Assembly (NCBI GenBank): GCA_000328965.1
Contig: KB205947.1
Location: 1,012,377 to 1,076,376, forward strand
Direction of reading: 5' to 3'
Length of the DNA: 64,000 nt
Source: Ascocoryne sarcoides NRRL 50072
Taxonomy: Eukaryota > Ascomycota > Leotiomycetes > Helotiales > Gelatinodiscaceae
Part shown: piece after piece, positions 22,962 through 34,373 of the stretch
Position numbering within the stretch: position 1 is the stretch's first letter
How the letters are laid out: every line of letters starts with the position of its first letter
Notes under the pieces: generated by a model
Told to the model about the DNA's origin: nothing
Seen by the model: only the letters and a program-made list of their open reading frames with translations
Databases searched by the model: none
Translations under genes and position numbers: made by a program

Positions 22962-25900
22962 ATGTCATCAGCCAGGCCTGCGCCCTGTTTCGATACAAAT
23001 GCAGCGTTCCGCGCCTTTGAGCAATCGCTCAAGCGCTTCACGGTGACGCCAACACATGAAGGTGGCAGACCTTTCGTGTTGGTGCACAGTCTCGTCAACT
23101 GGCTGAGAAGTCCATGGAGTGGCCATGACCTCACCCAAGCAGAACGCCTTCATCACGCCGTGTATGGGAGCAGCCAAGGCTCCTTCGATCTCATTTCCCC
23201 GGCGCACTTATCGAAAGAATGCTTACGGGTCTTCAGTATACTGCTTCATCTGCGCCAAGGAGAACTCGTGGATCGATTCCAGAGGAACGGCATCGAAGAC
23301 TCGCGCCTCCCCAAGTCCAATCTCGAGGAACTCCATACAAGTATTAAAGAAATGGGGTTAGGAGAGGCAGAGGCAAAAAACCTGGCGCAAAGGTTTCATG
23401 ATAAGCAATGGGAGTTCTGCCCTATCGACTTGGACATGTACATGAGGAGACATCTTAATCAACAATACATCATGCCAATCTGCCAAAAACAGAAAATTAA
23501 TGATAAAGGCGGTAGCGCGACAGGTATATATTTGATTGAGGTCCAGGAAGAATTTGTGTCGGCCGATCTCAAAAAGAGTGCCCCCAAGTACAACAACGAA
23601 GAAGATAGCTTCGGATATGTGAGTTGAGCGTCTCAAGGCGCATCTCAACTGAGCACTAATAGCGCTGATTAGCGGTACCAATTTGCACTCAAAACCTTTC
23701 ATAACGGCAATAAAAAACTCTTCGAGAACGAACGAAATGCTTTCAACGGCCTCAAAGGTCACGAAGGAATGGTGAGATATCTTGGGGAGTACTCGCACGA
23801 TTGTCACCCATCCTCGAGCTCATCGAAACATACCTCAGAGGCTAAAGCACCAAAGCCCATGGAGAAAACATGGAATATCCTCCTTGAGTACGGTGATCTA
23901 GATTTAGACGAATACTTCATGGAGCGACTGCCACCAGTATTCTCAGTTGAAATTTTGGGATTTTGGAAAGATTTGTTTGAAGTTGGTGATGCAATTAAAG
24001 GCGTACATAATCTTGAATATGGCAAAGGCGAGCTAGCAGAGGAGTACTATGGGTAAATTTGCCCCTAACCATGTGTAATGGGCATAACTAACGGTGAGCG
24101 AGCTGGCATGCTGATATCAAGCCGGACAATATACTGAGTGTTCATGGAAAGTTCAAACTAGCCGACCCGGGGTTTGCTCACTTTGTTAAAAAGACGGGTA
24201 GAATACCAATGGGTGAAATACTGGGAGGGACAGAAACATACGGTAGCTTCCCGCAGACAATTGTGTTCGGTTTGAACATAGAACTGCACTGACCTTTCCA
24301 ATCAGGGGCGCCCGAGTGTCATCCAAACAGACGAAGATCATCCAATACAGTGCATCAAACGATCGATATCTGGTCATTGGCTTGCGTCTTCTCGACTGCC
24401 GCAACTTGGGTTGCACTTGGATATCAAGGCATACTTCAATATACTGAATTCCGGAAGAGAGCCGTAAAGCGTTACCGGCAACAGTCCCATATCGGGGCAG
24501 ATGGCCCTGGGGAAACCAACTCTTCAGACGACTGCTTTCACAATGGCCATATGGTTTTATCAGAGGTTACGCGTTGGCATAAATCGTTACGCGTAATTTT
24601 GCGCCAAACAGACAAAATTACAAGCTTAGTGCTCGACTTGGTCGATGATCATATGCTGCTGAGTGATCCGATGAAAAGACTCAGCGCAGAGAAGCTATGC
24701 ACCGAGCTAAGAAACATCTTAAGGAAAGGCAAAGAAGAACAATCCAAATTTAGGATGGAAATACCCCAGCTCATCACAGATGCATTGCGCCAACTTGACG
24801 ACTCGGTGTTGGCAAAGCCCCTTCCTAAGGCCCCATCAGAAGAAGCTTTGTCCAATTCGCACAGCCGGAACGCAAAGTCAGCGCGTCTTGAAATTCCAAT
24901 GATGAAAACGACACATCGTTCGATTTCTTACAAGTCCGAACAACATCCAATGTCACCACCGCCACTCGACAGTTTAGACTCCATTGGAGAAATTGAAACT
25001 TCGGGGTTAGAGGTCGTGACCAACTCACTCTTACACACTATTGAGGGAGATGCTGGATTCTCGCCGACGCGTTATCAATTGATGGACGAGCTACCTCAAA
25101 TGGCAAGTCCTACAAGTCAAAGCGTGTACCAGACACCGTTACGAAAGGTCCCCGGCGCTTCCAACCAGTACAACAGTCGTCGAGCACCACCGCAAAATGT
25201 GTTCCATGCCAAGCAACAATTAGACAAAGAATCTAAGAAAGGTACTAAAGGTCTGCTTGGCAAAGTGAGAAAGGTTTTCAGGGGGGTAAATAAAGATAAA
25301 GTCCTCAGCAATCACCTGAGCAATCGAGACCTTGTAAGTTTCACCCTTGTCTATCTAACGGAAGAAATAGTGAACATTTATTCAAGGTATTTCTGGTTGA
25401 TAATGGGGCTACCATGCAGCAACACTGGAACGAAGCAAAGACCTTGCTTAAAGTACTAGTAAACAAAGCCGTGGGACAGGACCCTAACGGACCTGATCTT
25501 CTGTTCACTCTGGGAAATCATAAATTGACGGCAGAAAAAAAAACCGCAGCATTTACCGACGCTATGAGACACCCGGATGCACTGCCGATGGATTCAGCTG
25601 CTACAGACATCCGGGTATCGCTGGGGCAAATCTTCGAAAAGTACATCAAGAACTTCGAGAATGCCATGACTATCATAGTCCTCACTGATGGACTTTGGGA
25701 GGGTGTACAGGACAAAGATGAGGTTAGCGAACAGATTGTTACATTCGTGAAGAGAGTCAGAGAACTGCCGAACAATGCGGTACCTAGGCGCGTCAGTATC
25801 GAGTTCATTCAGTTCGGCGGGGATGCAGAAGCGACTGCCCGACTAATCAACTTGGATGATCACCTCAAAGACAGAGGAATTCCGTGAGCACCCCGTCCTG

Positions 25901-26262
25901 TTTAAGGAACGATGCTAATGAGCGGCTTTAGGGACGTGATTGATACCGAGCCTGCGAGCGGCGATGTTTATAAGATGCTCCTGGGGAGTTTGGTGGAAAA
26001 CTACGACCACGAAGAAAACGGTCTTGAGTTTGTCGGGCCCCCGGAACGGTTGCAAATCAACACAGGCTTGAGCACGTCGATGTTTTCGTCACCTAATCGA
26101 TCAACGCACACAAGTCCCAGCAGTGAGGGGCCATACACACCTCCCACCAGAACCACTACTGATACGTCTCCAAAAACCCCCAAGACGCGGAATGCTGCGC
26201 AAAATCAAGGGCAAATATATTCACCGCCTGAATTCTCACGGCGGAAGAGAGATCGGGCATGA
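22962..26262 (+). CDS. Protein kinase-vWA domain fusion, 1010 aa
   Basis: Six exons: 22962-23618, 23673-24052, 24103-24242, 24306-25333, 25387-25883, 25932-26262, giving 1010 residues. Residues 1-200 form an alpha-helical fungal N-terminal region. The kinase domain follows: lysine K226 in FALKTF, E239 in ENERNAF, catalytic loop HADIKPDN with D350, K352 and N355, the DFG position as D367-P-G, and GAPE in the P+1 region. Catalytic Asp, Lys and Asn are present, so it may be active despite HRD to HAD and DFG to DPG. Residues about 540-735 are Ser/Pro-rich linker. From 736 a von Willebrand A domain starts: VFLVDNGATM at the MIDAS site (DxGxT rather than DxSxS), then TIIVLTDG. The tail is low complexity with TP and SP sites. 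Function unknown. Confidence 0.87.
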
Positions 26263-27109
26263 CTAAGGTAGCCTCTGCTCAGACGTAGCGATGTATTTGT
26301 TTTGATAGAGAGTCTTGGTATGAAATAGATGAGGACCGGAAAATATGCGGTAGATACCTTTAGGTCGGAGTCTAGCCCTTTTTAAAACAAGATGCTTGAA
26401 GTGAATGACAAGAGTAATATTGGCGCCAATCTTGCAAATAGAACACAGCACTTTGATGCTCGCAGCAGTGACTCAAACACTCGGCTCTCCCCTGGGCTAT
26501 AGACAGTCTGTGTCAAGTTGACGTCCACCATTCGTCCGGGCATGACCAACCAGTGAAGCATTTAATAAGAGTGCGTGCTCAGCGGCTACCAAAAAGTGAG
26601 GTTCGGGAGGCATGAAGTCTTCCATTGTACAGTGGCTTCTGTTATACCAAGGCTCCTAAAACACGAGGAGTGCCACCTTGATCCATGTAACATCAGTGCG
26701 TGAGTGTGTAATATTCTGACTGCGGCAACTCAATAATATCAAGCTTTTGATTCTGAAAGCAAGCAGCGCTGGCAGCTCCGACTTTGCCGGATGCCTGGGA
26801 CCGCGACTCTGCCATCAACGCTTGCGAGGCACGAGTAAGAGTAGTACTCGTGTCGGAGAGGCTGGTTGAGAGATTCGAGTATCCGTTGCGATGTGTAGCT
26901 GTGTTAGGCGCGCCTTAATTGTTGGAGAAATTGTAGTGTAGTTCGATACTGGGTGCGACGCGACGACATTTCAGTGTAACAGGGTGGTGAGTTGAGTCCG
27001 GGCTTAGTCAGCCGATTTTCTGACGTACCTAGACACGCTAGTGTTAACATATTGGGATCTGAATCTAGTTTTTAAAAGCGTCTTCTTAGAAAAGATGTAC
27101 GCTGAACTT
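26263..27109. other. Intergenic, no gene seen
   Basis: No supported frame. Composition turns AT-rich toward the right, where the NACHT remnant begins. Confidence 0.45.
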
Positions 27110-28310
27110 GTTCTATTGTCTTATAAGACGCTCCGTTATTGTCCTTAGATATTACTGCTACTGTTGTAACTAAGCTTACACAAATAGTTACTAAGTCACG
27201 AGGTTCTCGAAGTCGGTACTCTAATTCAAATCGTAAGTTGTTAATATTAATAGCAACAACTTTAGCTGCCTCTTTAATATAAAGTAGCCGAGCAAAATAA
27301 ACCAGCCACTGGAAGATTCACAATGCATCTTTCATGTATTCTTCATTGATATTAAGCAGTATACTAGCATAAGTTTCATCCAGGGTTTTCGGTAGAGATT
27401 TCAATGCTTTCTGTAAAGTGTCTATTTTCACGCATTTCCTTACTGCGTCAAATTAGCATACAACCCATCGAAACCTTGCCAATCAAATTATTTATTTCGA
27501 AGAAGACTAAATATGATAGTATTTGACGTACATTCCTTGTCTCTCTGAAAGGTAGGTATAGACTTCGAGATTAATGAGGTCGCTTCGAAGGCATATCTCG
27601 CTTGTAACTAATAATTCGGGGGATTCTTCAATTTCATGTTCTCTTCGACTTATGGCAAAAAGATGTAAATTCTTTGTCTTCCAGGACGTAAGGCTCTCCA
27701 GTAGCCGGAGGAGATTTTCGCTTTCCTCACATTCGTCCAAAGCATCAAGAATGATGAACGTCCCCTTAAATTCGTCCAGCATTTGCTACAATGTCAACTC
27801 ATGTGCTTCTTGTTTCGGCTGTTGCTCTCCATCTTGATTATGAGGGAATAGTGATTCGACACGAGCGAGAGCATTCACAGACTGCCAAACCAACTGCTCG
27901 ACTAGCGAACGTGTAGATTCCATGTGGCTCTGCTTCTGTGTCGTTAAAGTCAAAGTAGAAGTAGGCGATTGCCACGGTAGGGTCAGACTTGTATTTAGAC
28001 ATGACACCGTCAATGACGGTAGAGCTGTAGATTAATCATTAAGTCTTCTCTTAAACATTCTCTAAAGTAATTACCGAAGGACCCTTTTCCCACAGCCAGC
28101 TAAAATGTTTTAATTAGCTTTCAGCGGCCTCCCCAAAGATAGACCAAGTATATAGTGACTTACGAATACCATAATGCCATATAAAAGATTCAGGGGTTTT
28201 CTTCCATTCCTTAAACTCATCTCGCTCAACTAACCATTCTCCAGTAGTCGCTTGCCGTGCTTTGCAAGCGGCGTTGTGGTTGGAAGACGAATTTGGTGAT
28301 CATAGCCAGT
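27110..28310 (-). pseudogene. Broken NACHT NTPase (NLR-like) gene
   Basis: Read on the minus strand from about 28310, conserved NACHT-ANK family blocks appear in order: NSSSNHNAA, TTGEWLVERDEFKEW, then across an intron GIPGCGKRVL (Walker A, with the final Ser/Thr replaced by Arg), SDPTVAIAYFYFDFNDTE, RSLVEQLVWQS, MLDEFKGTFIILDALDECEE (Walker B), LHLFAISRREHEIEE, then KALKSLPKTLDETYA, FQWLVYFARLLYIKEA and LREPRDLVTICVSLV. Lesions: a frameshift after NDTE (about 27930), an in-frame TAG where Q is expected just before MLDEF (about 27785), a stop after DAL (about 27325), and missing sequence after SERQG. The region is AT-rich. No ankyrin or other repeat domain remains downstream. NACHT proteins act in fungal allorecognition and regulated cell death; this copy cannot make one. 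Confidence 0.82.
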
Positions 28311-28729
28311 ATTATATTTTCTGGTGCCTTTCACTTGTAACTGGTATCTTTTATTCAATCTGCATATCCACTAGACTACCACCTAGCCTCCTTATATCAT
28401 CGCTCGTAGACCAAATTGCCTTGTCCTACTCTCACCCTCTCCAATCTCCAACAGGGCTAATGAAGAATGAAGATTATCACTGTAGTCTTCAAATTGTTCA
28501 CACGGCCGGCCATAGAAACATAGAATTCAAGTCAACATCATCTTTGATAAGCGAATAAGTCTCTGACGGAGATCAAGGTTTATAACTTCGTCAGATAAAG
28601 TGGAAATCTCGCTTCTATAAGAGACATACTCAAAGTCTTTTGGTTTATCTTCTAGCCGATATTCCTTAGAGGAAATTGTTTCTGCAGGGGCTCTCTCTAC
28701 CATGAGCTGTCTGCCAATTCTCTCAATAC
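28311..28729. other. Spacer between NACHT remnant and deaminase gene
   Basis: Faint minus-strand coding-like sequence (SDEVINLDLRQRL near 28580) could be a decayed N-terminal part of the NACHT gene. The right end is the 3' flank of the deaminase gene. The plus frame at 28262-28558 is not credible. Confidence 0.35.
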
Positions 28730-30641
28730 TTAGGATGTAACATTGTATTTTGCCCCAAATTCCTCCACAATCCATGCACAAAAGTCCTCCCACTTCGAAT
28801 TCCACTCCCGAATATGTTGTCCCTTGACCCCTCCACCATGCTGCCCATGTGTAATATGCGCTAGCCACTGCTCCTCACTCTGGTCCTCGAAATTCGAATA
28901 CCGTACCGAATTTTGTGCCAACGCACCCTACCGAACGCATATCAGCACCAGTGTCACCCTTTCTCTCCAGGAACACGGATTACGCCGTAAAGAAAGAAGG
29001 AAAGGAAAGAAAAGAAGCGACATACCAACCCCGCCAAGCCAATATTATCAAAGCCCTGTATCGCCTCGAAAAAATCATAGCTCAACCCCGCATCATCTTG
29101 CCCCTCAATCGCCGGGTCATCATTACTCAAAGCTACTGGAACTCCATGGGCGACCAACGCCGGCAGAGGGTGCTGCAGTACATCACCATTCAATCGCAGC
29201 GCCTCATTTGACACTAAACACACTTCGAGTGCAATATCCCTGTCTCGATACATATCCATCAGCAGCGGATGTTTGAACATGGAGAACCCGTGACCGATGC
29301 GTCGAGTCTCAAAGAGGAGGGCGTCGAACAGATTATCATCTGTTGAATTCCCATCACCTAGCGTTTCGCCAGCATGGAAGAAATAAGGCATTGTGAGATT
29401 CAATGATTGTCTTTGGGTGTTGAACCAAACCAACTCGGGAGCTAAGTCGGAAAGAGTGCGTCCAAGGTCCTCTTGTGATACAAGATCGTACCCAGCAAGC
29501 AGTTGAGGATATTTTGCTTTATATGTAAGCGCTTTTTGCATATCCGCGATAATAGCCGGCCGAGCTTTCCCACGAGAAACAGTCCAGATGAACCGAACGC
29601 CCCAGAAATCTTTCCCCTTAGGCGAAGCTTTGAATTTTTCAATCTCCTCGACGAGCAGATCATACCAGTAGCCCGGGTCAGGATTTGGGGCGTTACTCCC
29701 AGTCGGTGTAATGCCACCACCAGCACCGTTTCGGATTTCAACCCATTGGATATTATCATCAACAAGAGCACCGAAGAGATCCTGAAGAAATGTGCGAACA
29801 ATAGGTTCGTAGCCCCAGGCTGATCCAATCGTACCAAAAACACTTTGAAATTTTCTCCAAATAGCATCAACACCAAGTTCTTCTTGAATATCATCTGCAA
29901 CGCTGAGAGTATCCTTCGCCTTCAAAAAAGCCAGGAAAGCGATCCGTCCCCCTGCGAAGGAATCAGCAGCCTGTGTGATAGGAATTTGCGTGTTAGGGAC
30001 GTAAGCGGTAGTCCAAATGCTAGGAATATCTGGAGGAAAGGTAGCATTTGAATAAGCGAAGGTGATGGCAGTGAAGTTCCTGTTGTAATCTGAGGATAAA
30101 TCTGTAGCTGCGGAAAGGACCATCCCAGGAGTATTGAGGACAGTCTGAAAAACAATATCTTCAGGTAGCATGGCTGTCAGGTGGGCGTGGAGCAAGGATC
30201 CCTTCGGCAATGCCTTAACCACTTTGAACAGGTCGGTGGTTCCAATTATGGGCCTGGCGAGACCAAAATCTTCACCCTCAAAGCTCTCGGTGGAGTAGTT
30301 GCCAAAGCTACCAGCCCGTGTCCATATTGTCGTTTTCTCTACAGCTCGGATTTGACCTACAATCTTGTCTGCGAGAATTGCAGTAGGAGAGAGAGTTTTT
30401 CGGAAGGAGTAGTCTTGAAATTGCGAATTTAGCTTAGGTGCTGAGCTTTTGATATAGACCGCTCACCATTTCTTTGCTTTTTCTCATAGCCAATCAATTG
30501 TGCTTGCTGAGCTTGATGATTAAGAACCAAAGTATCATTTTGATATGGTACTCCATCGGGGTCAAGGGCGGCTAAGGCGCAAGAAGGCAAGGAGGTGAAG
30601 TTTATGAGAGCAACAAAGGCAGAAATCCAGCAAGAACGCAT
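28730..30641 (-). CDS. Secreted adenosine deaminase, ADGF/CECR1 type
   Basis: Exons 30641-30467, 30413-29026 and 28927-28730 (introns of 53 and 98 nt) give 586 residues. Residues 1-24 are a signal peptide (MRSCWISAFVALINF...ALA). The metallo-deaminase motifs are in order: KGSLLHAHLTAM (zinc HxH), FFHAGET (zinc His and catalytic Glu), RRIGHGFSM and ALSNDDPA (zinc Asp and adjacent catalytic Asp). The N-terminal extension before the first zinc motif, and secretion, mark the ADGF/CECR1 group rather than cytosolic adenosine deaminase. The reaction is adenosine (or deoxyadenosine) to inosine plus ammonia outside the cell, probably for purine and nitrogen salvage. Several N-glycosylation sequons are visible. 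All catalytic motifs are intact. Confidence 0.92.
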
Positions 30642-30812
30642 CTTATTCGCTTAAATCGATAGTGGAATGGAAGTGCAAGCGATTTCTTTATAAAGAAGTG
30701 AGAGCACGTAAAGTTTGCGCGATTACTGCGGGAGAGGTCGACTATAAGGAAGGACAGCTAGGAAGGAGTCGCCTGCCACATTAGATATTGTGGCGACTCT
30801 CATCTTAATCGC

Positions 30813-31164
30813 CGGACTTAACGTCGCTCTCTCTATAGAGACCCTTCAGTCGGCGAAGCGAAGTGTCCGCGCTCACACTAAGATTTTAAGTACCATTTTG
30901 CTGTGTTTCCTTGTAGAAGGTACCTTACCTTCATATACAAATTTATCTTTTTCTTGAAATCTTACGGCTGTGATCGCAAAAATCATAATCTAGTAAAACA
31001 AGTTCTAGTAAATGTAATCGGCGTGATTTTATTATATACTTTAAGTAAATACGGACACTTTAATTGTTCCGGACACTTTCGTTGTTCCGGATACTTTCGT
31101 TGTTCCGGATACTTTACTTTCGCCGACTGTAAGGAAAGGCCTTTCCAGAGCGACGTTTAGTCCG
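30813..31164. mobile_element. MITE-like element with about 57-bp inverted ends
   Basis: The left arm (30813-30869) and the reverse complement of the right arm (31106-31164) share three blocks: CGGACT(T/A)AACGTCGCTCT, then CAGTCGGCGAA, then AAGT(G/A)TCCG. The middle of the right arm contains the perfect palindrome GGAAAGGCCTTTCC. The interior of about 235 bp has no transposase frame, so the element is non-autonomous. No target-site duplication is obvious. CAGT-starting arms recall Fot1/pogo-like elements of fungi, but the family is not established. Confidence 0.6.
31064..31117 (+). repeat. 18-bp tandem repeat, three units
   Basis: Three head-to-tail copies of TTGTTCCGGATACTTTCG (first copy with GACAC for GATAC, last with TA for CG), preceded by a degenerate unit. 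It adjoins the right inverted arm of the element and may be its subterminal repeat. Confidence 0.85.
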
Positions 31165-32106
31165 ACCATCAGGGCTCAAACTTGAAATGTGTGAGTATCT
31201 TATAAGTCAATAAGAAAAGGAAGTTTAGATCAGTTTGTATGACAGTAACAATGTATCTCGAGTACACCCTCCTTTGCGTAAAGGCTGTTGCATCTTTGGT
31301 AACAGTGTTACAAACTTGATTTTGTCCTCCCGGGACCAGAGGGTTCCTAGGGCACTGCTATTTGTACTCATCCTTATGAAATTAATATGCCATGACAGCT
31401 TGCAACACATTTCCTTATCCGTTACTAGCCCGTGTATTAGAATTATCCCTATCTTAATGGGCGAGACTTCATGACTGTTGTTCGTCAGAAAGAGGTAATA
31501 TTCAAGATAATTCAGCTTCAAATCCTACATGACAGACTAAAGGTATGGCTATTGCATATTAATTGCAATTGAATAGAGTACGACTAAGGTTATGAACTAG
31601 GAGTGCATTTTTAAAGTGCGACGCTCTTGTAGCACAGAAAAGGAACGAAAGGGGAGTTGCAGGACCAAAAGTTGTGGTGGTACCCTTCGGTCAAGGACAA
31701 GTGTCTGTCCACCCACTATACGTAGCACCACCGTTCCCTTGTAGAACGAGTGCCAATTGTATAGTGTATATGAAGACGATTTCATTAATAGGGTTGGGGG
31801 TTCAATCCGTATATACTGTATACGAATTCGGCCACCACAATTCACCCATAACCTATGAATATTCGTATACCGACAACAAGTGAAGAAAAAGGAAGACGAA
31901 GGACAGAGTTGAAGAAACAAAACTCCAAATCTCGCATACACTTGTATTGCTATTATGCTAGTCCCCGTGCGGGCTGTCGGTCAAATCCACCCGGAATGAA
32001 GCTGGTGATCAACTTTATTACCCTTTTACCCAAGTCTTCCGTCAATCGCGACAACTGTTCTCGCAACACCTCAACCATATATTCCAACTAACTGCGACTT
32101 TGTAGA

Positions 32107-32160
32107 TTCTAGTCGGCGAAGTGTGTGACCGTAGATGCCAATCGGGCGCTAAAATCTTGT
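32107..32160 (+). repeat. Possible solo end of the same element
   Basis: AGTCGGCGAAGTGTGTGACC, followed some 25 bases later by GCTAAAATCTTG, resembles the left arm near 30850 (AGTCGGCGAAGCGAAGTGT, then ACTAAGATTTTAAG) in the same orientation. No matching inverted partner lies to its right in this region. Confidence 0.35.
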
Positions 32161-33652
32161 ATTTGTAAATGTGTCTGGTACATAAAGTGGCCCGTGATCT
32201 TTCGTACCTACTTACCTAGCCATAGCGCCCCTCCATCCAGTTCAACAAGCCATTTCTATTTCTGCCGTTTGAAAAAGGCTGCGCGATCGTTAGTGCAAAT
32301 GTGCGCTGTGATGATAAGAGTGGAAGAGGCTCGCAAGGAGCAACTTGCTTTTCTCGATAGGTTAAAAGTGGTCTAAGGTTGATTTGAACTTAAGAGTTAG
32401 GATTAGAGCATAGGACGCGGTTCACAGAAAACCCATTTACCTTACTAAACTATATATAGTCCTTGTACACCAGCATTGCTGCAAAGTGTCTAGGTCGAAA
32501 GCGTAGACCTAGCGGGGCTCTTTGCCATAACTCCATTATTTTTTCCTTCCTTCAAAGAATATATTTAGAGACAGGGGAACCTAAAATTGTCCCTCGAGAG
32601 TTAAGTCGTCTTGCATATCACTTTCTTCATTTCTGAAAAATTGTTTCGAACCACTTGACAATCGCAATGGGGAGTATTAAGCATCTGTTCTAGCGGAGTC
32701 TGGCAGTTTATTGGACTTTCGTAAATGCAAATGAATCGCTCCACTAAAATATATAGTGACTGCTGCAGGAGAAAGCTACAACGAGGAAAGCAGGGAATGT
32801 AAATATCTAGAGGTCCAATGTAGTCACTACAACTCCTTGAAACAGAAGCTTGAAAAGGAAATTAGTAATTATCTTGACGCATGGTTTTAGCCCACTCGAT
32901 TGAGCTCTGGGGGCTTTTTCTCCGGCCCCAATTCAGTTTTGGCCCTGCGAGCAGAAAATTGCAACTACTCGGGACAATACTAAAGGATATCGATGCTAGA
33001 CAAACCGGCTTCGCAATGCCAATTAGACACTATATCCCTTAGTAAAAATAGCCTATATGATTACATCTTATATCTTTCCTTTTCGAGTTCTGATCTTAAA
33101 CTTTACACACATCTGCTCTCACTCATTTTGCAATCATCATTGGTCGATATAGCCCTTCCCTAGCGGTATTCGCTTTCCCTGTAACTTTTGATTTCTGTGG
33201 ATCTTGTCATGTATGGTTGTGGCGATGCCTGTTCACTCGTTTCAAGTTCATTAAGTTTAGCAACCAAAGTGGATTATTGTCTAGCACTCAGCCCCGTGCT
33301 GATAAGCAATCCCTACCTCGTTTCCTAATCAGTTGATATCTGACATAAGACTGACCAGAACCTCGTTTTAACTCAAATTAAAATTCGCCAATCATTTAGC
33401 CTCTCGACACTCGTTTCCGCCAAGCTCGACTATTTAAACATCATGACTTCTCAGCCTCGATCCCTCGCCCGCCTTCCTTTCAGCCGTTTTATTACGCCAC
33501 TGCTGAAGGTTAACCATAGCTGCGGCTGAATGACTCCCATCATGCCAAAATTCATATCTGCTATCGTTGTGTGTGTCACTTCGTTCTTTTCTTTTATTGT
33601 TCTCTGTGTCTTCCACTGCCTTTCTATAATTTGAAGGCATAAACTTCCCAAA

Positions 33653-34373
33653 ATGTACAATGAAAAGCATTCCCACCTCCCCTGGCACAGAAAAATCCTC
33701 GCTTCTCTTTGGGGAGTCCAACTATTCATTCTTGCAATATCTGTCATTATTCTCGCCATCCTCGTTGCAATAATATCCAGCGGACCACCGTCAACTGTTA
33801 AAGATGGCTCATCGACATATACGGTAACAGAAACTGTACAAGGGTATTTACACTTCCTCCAATGTCTCAAATGCACCAAACTAACAAAGCTTTCTTAGTT
33901 GGGACATTGCAACATTGGTTATCACATCTGGCTCTCTTTTACTCACCTGCATTGAAATCCAACTCTTCCTCTACCATGACCTAACACCACCGATCCTTGT
34001 CGGTAGTACTACTATAAAGCTCATAGCCATGACTGGAGCTTTGGCATACACTCTCAGTAGAATGGGCACGAAATGGTTTATGACTACTCTTAACAAAGTA
34101 TATCTCGGCGTTGGCAGTGGGCTAGCTGGTCTTATCATGTGCGTATAAAATCTATTCAATTAATCCAGAGTTTTTGTATTGAGGGAAGAGCGGAGAAGTG
34201 TAGAGTGTTAGAACCTGTGCTAATAAGGTCTCGCCTAGAACAGATTAGTGCTAATTGCTACATTGATATATGCAATTATGGCGTGGAAGAAGTGGCGTAG
34301 GAATGGTAAACAACTTCTGGAAAGATATGCATATCAATCCGAGAGTCTGCGAGGAGAATATTCATACAGCTAA
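33653..34373 (+). CDS. Small four-TM membrane protein, 186 aa
   Basis: Exons 33653-33843, 33899-34138 and 34244-34373 (introns of 55 and 105 nt) give 186 residues. Four hydrophobic segments are evident: LFILAISVIILAILVAII, ATLVITSGSLLLTCIEI, STTIKLIAMTGALAYTL and, across the last splice, GLAGLIILVLIATLIYAIM. A basic stretch (WKKWRRNGK) and a short polar tail follow, so the C-terminus is probably cytosolic. The loop after TM1 is Ser/Thr-rich. The layout resembles MARVEL-type or other small fungal tetraspan proteins, but I recognise no specific family. Confidence 0.75.

Larger units (their letters stand above)
30642..33652. other. Gene-poor 3 kb with repeat elements
   Basis: No supported gene. 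Open frames of up to 114 codons (31225-31521 -, 31597-31941 -, 32125-32376 +) have no motif. The region holds the inverted-repeat element, its internal tandem repeat and a possible solo end listed separately. The last 300 bases lead into the four-TM gene. Confidence 0.5.

Noticed and set aside
28262..28558. 98-codon plus frame overlapping the NACHT remnant
   Set aside because: The minus strand carries clear NACHT family sequence at the left end of this frame; the plus frame has none.
31225..31521. 98-codon minus frame and its plus-strand mirror
   Set aside because: Both are AT-rich, without known motifs, inside a gene-poor repeat region.
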